From Paraburkholderia ferrariae NBRC 106233 (lineage in GTDB: Bacteria > Pseudomonadota > Gammaproteobacteria > Burkholderiales > Burkholderiaceae), in the NCBI RefSeq assembly GCF_000685035.1, contig NZ_BAYB01000021.1, forward strand, positions 1-64,000: a stretch of 64,000 nucleotides of DNA, in the 5' to 3' direction. The notes beneath the pieces are model-generated. The model was not told the DNA's origin. It was given only the letters and a program-made list of their open reading frames with translations, and ran no database searches. Shown here one piece after another: positions 47,183-58,301 of the stretch. The position numbers and the translations under genes are program-made. Every line of letters starts with the position of its first letter. Within the stretch, counting starts at the first letter, position 1.

Positions 47183-48005
47183 CGTAAGCGGTAAGAATGT
47201 AATATGGCATGCCGTTGTAGGTTTCGTATTTCAGCGTGACGAAAACCTTGTTCATTCGCGTAAGTTTGCCAGTCTCCCGCGTCACCCCGTAGCCAATGTC
47301 GCCGGAAACGACTTTGGTTACTGTTTCCGTAACCCTTCGTGGGGACTGCGCCCACGCCCTGATTCTTGTGGCATTGGTCTGCACTGTTTCCGAAATGGCG
47401 CGTTCGGCCTGCTCAAGGTTCGTGAATGAAGATACTCTTTTTCGATTTGGCTCAAGTCTAAGTCTTTCGCGCAACTGCGCTTCGGTCCGTCCTGCGTGCT
47501 TTTCCAGTGTATGCCCGCCAATCCGGCTACCCGCTTTCGCTTCGTGCTCCATCAGGTTGATCTCACCCATCGTGATACGGGCAGCCCGCACGGCCCTGAT
47601 CGAGCCAGCAAAGCCGAACGGCACCGCCATATCGAGCGACAGGCCAATACGGTTCGCCATGTCAGGACTAGCCTTCATCGCCTCGGCCAGCTTCGTCGTA
47701 CCCTGCTGCGTAAGGGTAGCCGTGTCGCGCCCCGTCCAGACCTGACGTAAGCCTGCCGACGCCGTATCCGAGCCATGCACTCCGAAAATCACACATCCGG
47801 CCTTGCTGGCCATCGTCGGTTCCGGCAGCACACACAGCGCCGTTGCCCCGACCATTTCCAGCACGCCGCCGACAACCTGCAAGCCGCCCCATAGCCGGTT
47901 GGAAAGCATTTCGGACTGGCTAATCGACTGACGGGAAAGCACCGCTGCCAGTTGCGGCGCACTGAGTACGACACGCACGCCATCTGAATCCTGCTAGTAC
48001 GACAT
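47175..48005 (-). pseudogene. RNase-A-like toxin gene, copy 2, with a nonsense codon at position 4
   Basis: From ATG 48005 it reads MSY-stop-QDSDGVRVV; copy 1 has CAG where this copy has TAG (47994-47996). Downstream of the stop the frame is intact, and a GTG at 47978 could restart a 267-residue product. That product has a hydrophobic N-terminal half (VVGGVLEMVGATALCVL) and a C-terminal bacterial RNase-A-like domain. The domain has MEHEAKAGSRIGGHTLEKH with His 156 and His 161, and ends TYNGMPYYILTAYVG. It may be a residual or weakly expressed toxin with its immunity gene next to it. Confidence 0.75.
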
Positions 48006-48324
48006 TCCGAATTCCTCTGTCGCTGTTGGGGGCAGTCAGCTTGGCAGACGACTACAGGGGAAGGGAATGGGCGATGGATGATTCTGCGATTTCGTTGCTG
48101 TCAGTGCGCCAGTGTATTTGGGTGGCAGTCAGGCCGCCGTACAGACGTGCTGCGCCTACGCTTCCATCATCGGGCGCCCCCGCTGCGTCGAGGATGGCAC
48201 GCCCGACGACTGGCAACGCCGCCATGGGCGGTGAAGGGCAGCGCATCGCGCGCTGCAACAGTGGGGATGTTGTGCCGCTGTGTTGATCGAATTTGCCTGC
48301 ACAGCGCCTGCACGGGTTCAGAAA
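48006..48324. other. Region between toxin copy 2 and the tRNA-Lys terminator
   Basis: About 320 bases. The first 90 repeat the sequence upstream of toxin copy 1 (for example GGGAATGGGCGATGGATGAT). The remainder is GC-rich and holds no gene that I can support. Confidence 0.5.
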
Positions 48325-48360
48325 GCAAAAAGCCCAGCCGGTTAAGGCTGGGCTTTTTGC
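48325..48360 (-). terminator. Strong terminator downstream of tRNA-Lys
   Basis: GCAAAAAGCCCAGCC, loop GGTTAA, GGCTGGGCTTTTTGC: a perfect 15-base stem with T-runs on both strands. It lies ten bases past the tRNA 3' end and would also stop readthrough from the opposite side. Confidence 0.92.
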
Positions 48361-48370
48361 TTGAATTCTT

Positions 48371-48446
48371 TGGTGGGGCGTGAGTGACTCGAACACTCGA
48401 CCTACGGATTAAGAGTCCGCTGCTCTACCAACTGAGCTAACGCCCC
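48371..48446 (-). tRNA. tRNA-Lys (anticodon CTT)
   Basis: The 76-base minus-strand sequence begins GGGGCGTTAGCTCAGTTGG and ends ACGCCCCACCA, with CCA encoded. The acceptor arm pairs fully (GGGGCGT with ACGCCCC). The anticodon loop is CTCTTAA, giving CTT for Lys AAG codons. The T-loop is GTTCGAGTC. Its 3' end serves as one boundary of the small toxin island. Confidence 0.97.
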
Positions 48447-48458
48447 AACAGAAGCGAA

Positions 48459-48487
48459 ATTATGCAGGATATTTTTCGTCCTGCCAA
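48459..48487 (-). promoter_or_regulatory. Sigma-70 promoter of tRNA-Lys
   Basis: On the minus strand TTGGCA (48487-48482), a 17-base spacer and CATAAT (48464-48459) lie 12 bases before the tRNA 5' end. Confidence 0.8.
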
Positions 48488-48705
48488 GCCCTTTTCGCAA
48501 AATTCCTGAAAAAAGCGACCCGTGGGGCCGCCGCCCCACGCATGACGGCACGCCCCAGAGACGCCCCACCCATCGCCCTGTATCCGTTTCCCCGCTGTAC
48601 CGCGCTGTCCCGGTATGATGTCGCCACTACTTGGATCTTGAGCCGCGCGCCGTCCATCTTGCTTCCCTGGAGCCGCCGCCCGGCCTGCATTCTGAAAGGC
48701 AATCA

Positions 48706-49122
48706 ATGGACGAGAAGGCAATTCACGCGCTGCTCGCGCGCGTGCTTGCGCCGTGGGTGCGCGCGCTCGGACTGACGCCCGTCGAAGTCGGCGAGGACAG
48801 CGTCACCCTGCGCCTGCCGTTTTCCGGCGAACTGCGCCACGCGGGCGGCGCGATCAGCGGCCAGGTGTTCATGGCCGCGGCAGATACGGCGATGATCGTC
48901 GCCGTTTCGGTGGCGCTCGGCGAATTCCGGCCGATGACCACGGTGGCCCTCAACACCAGTTTCATGCGCGCCGTGCGCAAGGGCGACGTGCTCGTCACCG
49001 CCCGCGTGCTGCGCATGGGCCGCAACCTGGTGTTCGGCGAGGTGGAACTCTACGACGAAGACGGACGCATGGCCGTTCATGCAACATCCACCTATGCGCT
49101 GCTCGACGAGGCGCGATCGTAG
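48706..49122 (+). CDS. PaaI-family hot-dog thioesterase
   Basis: This 138-residue hot-dog fold protein probably hydrolyses acyl-CoA thioesters. LRHAGGAISGQVFMAAADTAM contains the expected catalytic Asp region, and MTTVALNTSFMRAVRKGDVLVTARV is the typical second half. The start is ATG 48706 (AAAGG upstream) rather than the open frame at 48631. The patatin gene follows after 27 bases on the same strand, and both act on lipids or acyl groups. Confidence 0.87.
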   Translation: MDEKAIHALLARVLAPWVRALGLTPVEVGEDSVTLRLPFSGELRHAGGAISGQVFMAAADTAMIVAVSVALGEFRPMTTVALNTSFMRAVRKGDVLVTARVLRMGRNLVFGEVELYDEDGRMAVHATSTYALLDEARS

Positions 49123-49149
49123 CTCATTGGCTGGAAGGAAGCTCAACGC

Positions 49150-50028
49150 ATGTTCGATCAGGTCGTTTTCGCCGGCGGCGGCAACCGTTGCTGGTGGCAG
49201 GCTGGTTTCTGGGATATCGTGCAGCCCGAACTGCAGGTGCGCCCGCGCGTAATCACCGGCATTTCGGCGGGTGCCGCCACCGCATGCATGCTCTACACGC
49301 GCGACGCCGACTGGGTGATGCGCTACTACGAAGAAGCGCTGCGCCACAACAAGCGCAATGCCTACTGGGGCAACCTGCTGCGCGGCGAGTCGGTGTTTCC
49401 GCACTACCGCATCTATCGCCAGGCGCTGCTCGACATTTACGGCGAGCGCTTCGGCAAGCTCAAGGATGCGCCCGAAATCCGCATCGGCGTCTCGCACATG
49501 CCGCGCTGGCTCGGCGCGCGCAGCGCCGTCGCCGCGGGCCTGATCGCGTACAACATCGAAAAGCACATTCGCAAGACGCTGCATCCCACGCTGGGTCGCA
49601 AGCTCGGCTTTCGTCCGGAGTTCGTGACTGCGCAGACCTGCGAGAGCGTCGAAGCCCTCGCCGATCTGATCCTGCAGTCTTCCTGCACGCCGCCGTTCAC
49701 GCCGGTTCTGCGCCGCAACGGGCGTCCCGTGCTCGACGGCGGCATGGTCGACAACGTACCGGTGGATGCCCTCGACGAAACGCCGGGCCGCGTGCTCGTG
49801 ATGGTGACGCGCCTCTATCCGCGTCCGCAGATGTTCGTCGTGCCGCATCATGGGCCGCAGGGGGAGCAGCAGCGCCTCTACGTGCAGCCCTCGGCTCGCG
49901 TGCCGATCTCGAGCTGGGACTACACGAGCCCGCATCAGATGCAGCACGCCTACAACCTCGGCCGCGTGGACGGCGAGCGTTTCCTCGAGCGCCTGCCCGA
50001 GGTGCTCGAAGCCGCCGCGCACGTGTAA
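49150..50028 (+). CDS. Patatin-like phospholipase
   Basis: This 292-residue patatin-family lipid acyl hydrolase has the oxyanion loop GGGNRCWW, the nucleophile elbow GISAGAA with the serine, and the DGGMVDN aspartate that completes the Ser-Asp dyad. No signal peptide, so it probably acts in the cytoplasm or at the inner membrane. It is co-directional and close to the thioesterase gene; the two may form a unit. Confidence 0.9.
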   Translation: MFDQVVFAGGGNRCWWQAGFWDIVQPELQVRPRVITGISAGAATACMLYTRDADWVMRYYEEALRHNKRNAYWGNLLRGESVFPHYRIYRQALLDIYGERFGKLKDAPEIRIGVSHMPRWLGARSAVAAGLIAYNIEKHIRKTLHPTLGRKLGFRPEFVTAQTCESVEALADLILQSSCTPPFTPVLRRNGRPVLDGGMVDNVPVDALDETPGRVLVMVTRLYPRPQMFVVPHHGPQGEQQRLYVQPSARVPISSWDYTSPHQMQHAYNLGRVDGERFLERLPEVLEAAAHV

Positions 50029-50092
50029 GCGGGTTTTGAGGCCGATATAAAAACGTGGGGCGGGCCCGTCAGCCGCCCTCGTCAGCGTGCGC

Positions 50093-51106
50093 TTACTTGC
50101 GCCGCCCGCCGTGCAACGCGTCGGGATTCGCGCAGCTTGAGGTATCGCCCGAATCGAACGCGATGATGTTGCGGAACGCCGCGCTGAAGTACAGCTCGTA
50201 GCTTTCGCGCTCCACGTAGCCGATGTGCGGCGTGCAGATCACGTTCTCCATGCGCAGCAGGCTGTAGCCCTGCAGGATCGGCTCGCTCTCGAACACGTCG
50301 ATTGCCACCATGCCCGGCCGGTTGTGCGACAGCGCGCCGAGCAGCGCGTTCTCTTCCAGCAGTTCCGCCCGGCTCGTGTTGACGAGCAGCGCCGTGGGCT
50401 TCATGCGCAGGAGATCTTCCTGTTTCACGATGCCGCGCGTGTCGTCGTGCAGACGCAGATGCAGCGAGAGCACGTCGCTCTCTTCGAACAGCGCCTCGCG
50501 GCTTGCCGCCGCTTCGTAGCCGTCCGCGCGCGCGGCTTCGAGCGAATGCTCGCGGCCCCACACCAGCACGCGCATGCCGAACGCCTTGCCGTAGCCCGCC
50601 ACCAGCCGGCCGATCTTGCCGTAGCCCCAGATGCCGAGCGTCTGGCCGCGCAGCACCTGGCCGAGCCCGAAGTTGGGCGGCATGGCCGAAGTCTTCAGCC
50701 CCGACTGCTGCCAGGCGCCTTGCTTGAGGTTGGCGACGTATTGCGGGATGCGCCGCTGCGCGGCCATGATGAGCGCCCACGTGAGTTCGGCGGGGGCGAT
50801 GGGCGAGCCCGTGCCTTCGAGCACCGCGATGCCGCGCTCGCTGCACGCGGCGATATCGACGTGCGATCCGACGCGGCCCGTCTGGCTGATCATGCGCAGA
50901 TGCGGGAGCTTGTCGAGCAACTGCGAGGTAATGCGCGTGCGTTCGCGAATCAGCACGAGGGCATCGATTTCGGAGAGGCGGCTCGCGAGCTGCCCGAGCC
51001 CGCGCACGGTGTTGTTGAAAACCTTGACCTCGTGGTCGGCGAGCAGTTGAAAGCAGTCGAGCTTGCGGACGGCGTCCTGGTAATCGTCAAGGATGGCAAT
51101 TTTCAT
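50093..51106 (-). CDS. D-2-hydroxyacid dehydrogenase family protein
   Basis: This 337-residue NAD-dependent oxidoreductase of the phosphoglycerate/lactate dehydrogenase superfamily has the Rossmann motif LGIWGYGKIGRLVAGYGKAF. The usual arginine region is SRAELLEENALLGAL, with a C-terminal CTPHIGYVERESYE carrying the catalytic histidine. The start is ATG 51106 (MKIAILDDYQDAV) inside a longer frame to 51157; the Shine-Dalgarno is weak. The physiological substrate cannot be told. Confidence 0.88.
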   Translation of the reverse strand: MKIAILDDYQDAVRKLDCFQLLADHEVKVFNNTVRGLGQLASRLSEIDALVLIRERTRITSQLLDKLPHLRMISQTGRVGSHVDIAACSERGIAVLEGTGSPIAPAELTWALIMAAQRRIPQYVANLKQGAWQQSGLKTSAMPPNFGLGQVLRGQTLGIWGYGKIGRLVAGYGKAFGMRVLVWGREHSLEAARADGYEAAASREALFEESDVLSLHLRLHDDTRGIVKQEDLLRMKPTALLVNTSRAELLEENALLGALSHNRPGMVAIDVFESEPILQGYSLLRMENVICTPHIGYVERESYELYFSAAFRNIIAFDSGDTSSCANPDALHGGRRK

Positions 51107-51549
51107 GGCACGAGTTTTGGGTGTGCCGCACCGTTGGCGGTGCGGCTCGGTGTTCATCTGGTGGTTATCCCACTATGCAGCGCGCCGAAGGCTGGTATGA
51201 ATAGGGGAAGCCTTCGGGGCACGCGTTCGCGCGCAAGACCCGGAGCCGTTTTCCGCTCGTTGCGGGCACCACCGTTGCGCTGATGCGCGATGGTTTCCGC
51301 GCGGGCCTTGCCGCGAATATTGCCGCGAATAATTTACAACTTTTAACAGCTTGTCGGGCTGCGATGCAAGCCGCTTTACAGACGGTTTCGAACCCCAGGC
51401 TGAAATGCCCTTGACGACCTGCCCAACCGTGCGAATCGACAGAACATTGATTGCCGTCAAATGTCGCTTTCGCAGGAGTTGCGCCTCTCGCCAGCAGCGT
51501 CGAAAAGGGCCGAATCCTCTTTTACAACCCTAAAATTGGAGACTGCTCG

Positions 51550-53406
<1,857 letters not shown>

Positions 53407-53441
53407 CCGAGCCTCGCTTCCGTTGAATGTGAGCGCTTACC

Positions 53442-53478
53442 AACAGAAAAGAGCTGCCCGGGAGCGGCCTTTTCTGTT
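53442..53478 (+). terminator. Hairpin after pckG
   Basis: AACAGAAAAG pairs with CTTTTCTGTT, with an inner GCTGC/GCGGC stem. It is 35 bases past the pckG stop and could act in both directions. Confidence 0.7.
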
Positions 53479-53514
53479 CGTCCACTGCGGCGCTATGTCG
53501 CTGCATTGCGGAAA

Positions 53515-53537
53515 ATTGTTTCTTGACGAGAAACAAT
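53515..53537. promoter_or_regulatory. Inverted repeat upstream of lysR-type gene
   Basis: ATTGTTTCT, 5-base centre TGACG, AGAAACAAT: perfect 9-base arms, with a T-N11-A core as in LysR operators. It lies about 160 bases before the LysR gene. Confidence 0.5.
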
Positions 53538-53616
53538 AAGCCTTCTTCGCCTTCTTTCCCCAACACAATCGAAGAAAATATCGAGAAAACTACGCCTTCT
53601 GGAGCAACTTCTGCAC

Positions 53617-53641
53617 GAATTCTCCTGTCGTAGGAGAATTC
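53617..53641. promoter_or_regulatory. Second inverted repeat upstream of lysR-type gene
   Basis: GAATTCTCCT, centre GTCGT, AGGAGAATTC: perfect 10-base arms ending 53 bases before the LysR start. A likely regulator site or an RNA hairpin in the leader. Confidence 0.5.
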
Positions 53642-53694
53642 GCGGTTCGCTTCGCTGATGTCGGCGAGCTGTAACACAAGGCAGGAGTTGTCTC

Positions 53695-54771
53695 ATGGAT
53701 CATTTGCAGTCGATGCGGGTATTCGTCAAAGTGGCCGACCTCGGCAGTTTCGCCCGGGCCGCCGCCGCGATGGATATCTCCAACGCGGTCGCCACGCGTC
53801 ATGTTGCCGACCTCGAAGGCCGGCTTGGCACGCGTCTGCTCAACCGCACGACCCGCAGCCTTTCGCTCACCGAGTCCGGTCAGGTTTATCTGGAACGCGC
53901 CCGCCAGATTCTCGACGAGCTCGAAGACGTCGAACAGATGGTGGTCGCACGCAATCACGAACCCGTTGGCACGCTGCGCATCGTCGCGCCCGTCGTATTT
54001 GGGCTGCACAATCTGGCCCCGGTTCTTCAGAGCTACACGGAGCGTTATCCGCAGGTCGTCCCCGACGTCACGCTCGTGGATCGCCAGGTCGATCTGGTGG
54101 AAGAGGGGTTCGATCTGGGCGTGGTCACCGCGCGGCAGATGCGCAGCGCGAGCATCGTCACGCGGCGCCTCACCACGGGCTGCATGATGGTTTGCGCCAC
54201 GCCGGCCTACCTGGAAAAGCACGGCACGCCCACGCGGCCCGAGCAGTTGATGGAGCATCCGTCCCTCTCGCTGCCCTCGGAGTTCTGGGGCGACGAGCGC
54301 GTGTTCACGGGCGCGGACGGTGAGGTTCGCGTGCGCCCGACCAACGTGATCGTTGCGAACAACACCGAAATGCTGCGCCAGTTCGCGCTGCTCGGCATGG
54401 GTATCGCGATACTGCCGAGCTACCTGATTGGCCGCGACATGGCGCGCGGGCGCCTCGTTCGCGTGCTTGGCGACTACCGTCTGCCGCAGATCGAGATCAA
54501 CATCGCCTACCCGAGCCGGCGCCATCTGCCGGCCAAGGTGCGCACGTTCATCGACCATCTGGTGGATCATTTCAGCCAGGCCGGCGAATTGCACGATGGC
54601 CTCGTGCGCCCCACGGCCGCGCCGGTACGGGCCGCCGCGGCGCGTACGGTCGCGCCGGAGGTATTCGACGGATCCGAGCCGATCGCGAATCTGCTGGATG
54701 GCGAGCGTGCGCCGAAGTCGGCGCGCGCCTCGGCGCCGCGCACCCGGACTTCGGCGATCTCCCCGCTATAA
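53695..54771 (+). CDS. LysR-family transcriptional regulator
   Basis: This 358-residue regulator has an N-terminal winged HTH (MDHLQSMRVFVKVADLGSFA, NAVATRHVADLEGRLGTRLLN, TTRSLSLTESGQVYL). A substrate-binding domain follows. An unusual Ala/Arg-rich tail of about 50 residues follows the usual end. The start is ATG 53695 with AGGAG. Two perfect inverted repeats lie upstream, suggesting autoregulation. Its targets are not evident. Confidence 0.92.
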   Translation: MDHLQSMRVFVKVADLGSFARAAAAMDISNAVATRHVADLEGRLGTRLLNRTTRSLSLTESGQVYLERARQILDELEDVEQMVVARNHEPVGTLRIVAPVVFGLHNLAPVLQSYTERYPQVVPDVTLVDRQVDLVEEGFDLGVVTARQMRSASIVTRRLTTGCMMVCATPAYLEKHGTPTRPEQLMEHPSLSLPSEFWGDERVFTGADGEVRVRPTNVIVANNTEMLRQFALLGMGIAILPSYLIGRDMARGRLVRVLGDYRLPQIEINIAYPSRRHLPAKVRTFIDHLVDHFSQAGELHDGLVRPTAAPVRAAAARTVAPEVFDGSEPIANLLDGERAPKSARASAPRTRTSAISPL

Positions 54772-54808
54772 GCTGTCTATTTGCGGCTAAGGGTGGCGAA
54801 AGGCAATA

Positions 54809-54842
54809 AAAAAGCGCGATCTCGTTTGAGATCGCGCTTTTT
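54809..54842. terminator. Bidirectional terminator between lysR-type gene and topB
   Basis: AAAAAGCGCGATCTC, loop GTTT, GAGATCGCGCTTTTT: a perfect 15-base stem with an A-run and a T-run, placed between convergent genes. Confidence 0.92.
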
Positions 54843-54886
54843 GTTTTGTTGCTAGGCAGCGGGGCTGCTTTACCGCCGCCCGATGC

Positions 54887-57544
54887 TCACGAACCGGTTT
54901 TGCGAGCAGGCGTCTTGCGAGCGGCGGTCTTGCGCGCCGCCGTCGTGGACCTGGCCGCGGTCGTCTTGCGGGCCGCCGGCTTGGCGCCTTCCTCGGCGGC
55001 ATCGTTTGCGGCTTCTCCCGCCGGCGCCGCGTCAGCCGAAGTGGCCGACTTGCGGGCCGCCCCCTTCGCCGCCGTTTTCGCGCTGGGTTCCTTCTTCTCG
55101 AACTCGAAGCCGATCTTGCCGTCGCTCTGGTTGACGAGGAACGCCTTGAAGTTGCGGCCCGTGCGCGAGGACTTGAAGTTCGTCAGCAGGTCCGTGCGGC
55201 CTTCCGCGAGGAGCTTCGCCATCTGTTCGCGCGTGATTTCCTGCTGCAGGATCACCTTGCCCGATCGGAAGTCGCAGGTCTTCGGATTGGCCACCGAATG
55301 CTCGCAGACGTAGCTCATGCCGTGCTCGAACACGCGGCCGCGGCACTTCGGGCAGGCGCCCACCGGTTCCTGCTCCGAGAAGTCCGGCGCCTCGCCGTCT
55401 TCGCCGCCCTGATCCTGGCCGAAGTCGAACTCGAGCTTGTAGTTCTTCGTTTCGTCGTCGAACGAGAGCTTGAGGATGGCCGAGAACGGCCGCCCCATCT
55501 TGCTGCGAAAGCCCGAGAGCGGACCGATGGTCTTGTTCTGCAACAGCTCTTCGACCTCGGCGATCTCGAACTGACGGCCGCCCGGGATCTTCGAAATCGA
55601 GAACTCGCACTTCGTGCACGCGAAGCGGCGGTAGTTCTCCTTCACCTGGCCGCCGCAATTCGGACACGGCGTCTGCAGCGTCGCGTAGTCGCCGGGGATG
55701 GTGTCGGAGTCGTATTCCTTCGCGCGTTTGACGATGGTCTGCGTCATGCGGGCGATTTCCTGCATGAACGCATCGCGCGGGAGCTTGCCGCGCTCCATCT
55801 GCGAAAGCTTGTACTCCCACTCGCCGGTGAGTTCCGGCGCCGTGAGTTCCTCCACGCCGAGGCCGCGCAGCAGTGTCATCAACTGGAATGCCTTGGCGGT
55901 CGGGATCAGGTCGCGGCCTTCGCGCACGAGATACTTTTCGCCGAGCAGCCCTTCGATGATCGCCGCGCGCGTGGCCGGCGTGCCGAGGCCCTTGGCGGCC
56001 ATGGCCTCGCGCAGCTCTTCGTCGTCGACGAGCTTGCCCGCGCCTTCCATGGCCGAGAGCAGCGTGGCTTCGTTGTAGCGTGCCGGCGGCTTGGTGACGA
56101 GCTGGTGCGCAGCGACCTTGTCGGTCTTGACCTTCTCGTTCTTCTGCACCGGCACGAGGTTGGCGTCGTCGCCGCCCGCGTCGCGGCCGTACACCTGCAG
56201 CCAGCCCGGCTCGACCAGCACCTTGCCTTCGGTCTTGAAGTGATGGCCGGCCACCTCGGTGATGCGCGTGGTGACGCGGTACTCGGCTGCCGGGAAGAAC
56301 ACGGCGAGAAAGCGCTTCACGACGAGGTCGTAGAGCTTCTGCTCCGGCTCGGAGAGCGACTTCGGCGCCTGCAGCGTGGGGATGATGGCGAAGTGATCGC
56401 TGATCTTCGAGTTGTCGAAGATGCGCTTGTTCGGCTTCACCCAGCCCTTGTCGAGCACCTGCCTGGCGTGCGGCAGGTAGTTGTTGCTCTCCTTGAGCAT
56501 CTCGAGCGTGTCTTTCACGGTGTCGATGTAGTCCTCGGGCAGCGCGCGCGCGTCGGTACGCGGGTAGGTGAGCACCTTGTGCTTTTCGTACAGCGCCTGA
56601 GCGAGGCCGAGCGTGTTCTTGGCCGAAAAGCCGAAGCGGCCGTTGGCTTCGCGCTGCAGGCTCGTCAGGTCGAAGAGCGCGGGCGAGAGCTGCGTGGACG
56701 GCTTCGATTCCTCGGTGACCGTGCCTTCGCGGCCATGGCAGGCCGCGACGATCGTTTCGGCGGCCGGCAGGCTCCAGAGGCGCGAGTCGCGCTTTTCCGG
56801 ATCGAATTCGTCGCGCTTGAACTTGGGGTCGAACCAGCGGCCTTCATAGAAACCGCCCGCGCAGACGAATTCGGCGCGCACTTCCCAGTAGTCGCGCGGC
56901 ACGAAACGGCGGATTTTCTCTTCGCGTTCGACGACGATCGAGAGCGTAGGCGTCTGAACCCGGCCGACGGTGGTCAGGAAGAAGCCGCCGCCCTTGCTGT
57001 TGAACGCCGTCATGGCGCGCGTGCCGTTGATGCCCACGAGCCAGTCGGCTTCGGAGCGGCAGCGTGCGGCGTCGGCGAGCGGCTGCATGTCGTCGTCGCT
57101 GCGCAGCCGCGCGAAGCCGTCGCGAATGGCGGCGGGCGTCATCGACTGGAGCCACAGGCGCTGGACCGGCTGTTTGGCCTTCGCGTGCTGCGCGATCAGG
57201 CGGAAGATCAGTTCGCCCTCGCGCCCCGCGTCACATGCGTTGATGAGGCGGTCCACATCCTTGCGCTTCATCAGCTTCGTGAGCACCTTGAGCCGCGATT
57301 CGCTCTTGGCGATCGGGTTCAGGTCGAAATGGGGCGGAATGACCGGCAGGTGGGCGAAGCTCCATTTGCCCCGCTTGACCTCGTACTCTTCCGGAGCGGC
57401 GATCTCCAGCAAATGGCCGACCGCCGACGAAAGAACGTAGTCATCGCTCTCGAAATATTCGTCATGCTTGGTAAATCCGCCCAAAGCGCGCGCGATGTCG
57501 TTCGCGACGGACGGCTTCTCGGCGATGATCAGAGCTTTCGACAT
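54887..57544 (-). CDS. topB: DNA topoisomerase III
   Basis: This 885-residue type IA topoisomerase relaxes and decatenates DNA. It starts MSKALIIAEKPSVANDIARA (TOPRIM) and shows NACDAGREGELIFRL, with the active-site region KVLTYPRTDARALP holding the catalytic tyrosine. The C-terminal part adds Cys4 zinc fingers (CPNCGG, CTKC; CPKC) and a Lys/Ala-rich basic tail, common in Burkholderiales TopB. It is convergent with the LysR gene. Confidence 0.96.
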   Translation of the reverse strand: MSKALIIAEKPSVANDIARALGGFTKHDEYFESDDYVLSSAVGHLLEIAAPEEYEVKRGKWSFAHLPVIPPHFDLNPIAKSESRLKVLTKLMKRKDVDRLINACDAGREGELIFRLIAQHAKAKQPVQRLWLQSMTPAAIRDGFARLRSDDDMQPLADAARCRSEADWLVGINGTRAMTAFNSKGGGFFLTTVGRVQTPTLSIVVEREEKIRRFVPRDYWEVRAEFVCAGGFYEGRWFDPKFKRDEFDPEKRDSRLWSLPAAETIVAACHGREGTVTEESKPSTQLSPALFDLTSLQREANGRFGFSAKNTLGLAQALYEKHKVLTYPRTDARALPEDYIDTVKDTLEMLKESNNYLPHARQVLDKGWVKPNKRIFDNSKISDHFAIIPTLQAPKSLSEPEQKLYDLVVKRFLAVFFPAAEYRVTTRITEVAGHHFKTEGKVLVEPGWLQVYGRDAGGDDANLVPVQKNEKVKTDKVAAHQLVTKPPARYNEATLLSAMEGAGKLVDDEELREAMAAKGLGTPATRAAIIEGLLGEKYLVREGRDLIPTAKAFQLMTLLRGLGVEELTAPELTGEWEYKLSQMERGKLPRDAFMQEIARMTQTIVKRAKEYDSDTIPGDYATLQTPCPNCGGQVKENYRRFACTKCEFSISKIPGGRQFEIAEVEELLQNKTIGPLSGFRSKMGRPFSAILKLSFDDETKNYKLEFDFGQDQGGEDGEAPDFSEQEPVGACPKCRGRVFEHGMSYVCEHSVANPKTCDFRSGKVILQQEITREQMAKLLAEGRTDLLTNFKSSRTGRNFKAFLVNQSDGKIGFEFEKKEPSAKTAAKGAARKSATSADAAPAGEAANDAAEEGAKPAARKTTAARSTTAARKTAARKTPARKTGS

Positions 57545-57858
57545 GACTTGTATAAGTGGGTGAATCCGGTTTAGCGGCGCTAGTTAACGACGGCTTTATA
57601 GCACATGGCGCGCCGGGGGCGATTTTCGTCTCTATTCGTCTCTATTGGCTGCCGGGGGATGGCCGGGGCCGCCGCGGCCGCTTCTATCGCTGCGGCATCG
57701 CGCCAGCATAGGGCCATGCACAAGGCCATGCATAAGGCGCCCAATCATAAAGGCGCGCCGAACCGGCCGGCAAGCATGGGCCCGACTGGGGGCGGATAAT
57801 CCGTCGCGTTTTGCTTACACGGCGTCGCCACGCTTTCGCAGGGCTTTCAGTTCAGACC

Positions 57859-58236
57859 TTACGCTTCGGCGAGCGCGGGGCGCAGCCTGGGCGCGTCCTT
57901 CACGCCCGGCAGCGCAGTGAGATCGGTCAGCATGCGTTCGACCACGGCGCCATGCGGCAGCACGGTGCCGAAGAACCGGGTGGCCGCGGCGTCTTCGATC
58001 AGGATGGTCGGGAAATTCTCCACGTCCAGGTCGTCGAAGCGGTCGGCATGGGTTTCGATGTCGATCCACGCGAAGCAGATGTCCGGATGCGCTTGCGCGA
58101 TGCGCTCGAAGGTCGCCCGGTAATCGCGGCACGTGCCGCACCACTGCGCGCACAGGCAGGCCACGAACAGCGTGTCGCGGTCGGCGACGCGCTCGGCGAT
58201 CCGGTCGGCATCGGTGTCGAGGTCTAGCGCGGGCAT
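57859..58236 (-). CDS. Thioredoxin-family protein
   Basis: This 125-residue thioredoxin-fold protein has the redox motif LCAQWCGTCRDYRATFERIA (CGTC) and a cis-proline segment VENFPTILI. It has no signal peptide, so it is a cytoplasmic disulfide reductase. It lies between dprA and topB, all on the minus strand; 65 bases separate it from dprA. The open frame gives one clear start at ATG 58236. Confidence 0.92.
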   Translation of the reverse strand: MPALDLDTDADRIAERVADRDTLFVACLCAQWCGTCRDYRATFERIAQAHPDICFAWIDIETHADRFDDLDVENFPTILIEDAAATRFFGTVLPHGAVVERMLTDLTALPGVKDAPRLRPALAEA

Positions 58237-58301
58237 GGTCGTTCCTTGCTTACTCTTGTATATAGCGGCGTTGCAGTTGGCGCGAATGTAACACGGCGGC
58301 G

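Larger units (their letters stand above)
45319..48400 (-). mobile_element. Small tRNA-Lys-associated island with tandem toxin/immunity pairs
   Basis: The segment is bounded by tRNA-Lys at the right and a 33-base degenerate copy of its 3' end at the left. It carries two repeats of a unit made of an RNase-A-like toxin and a CdiI-like immunity gene. No integrase gene remains. Confidence 0.6.

Noticed and set aside
55298..57574. 758-aa open frame opposite topB
   Set aside because: Mirror of topB codons with Arg/His/Leu-biased composition and no motifs.
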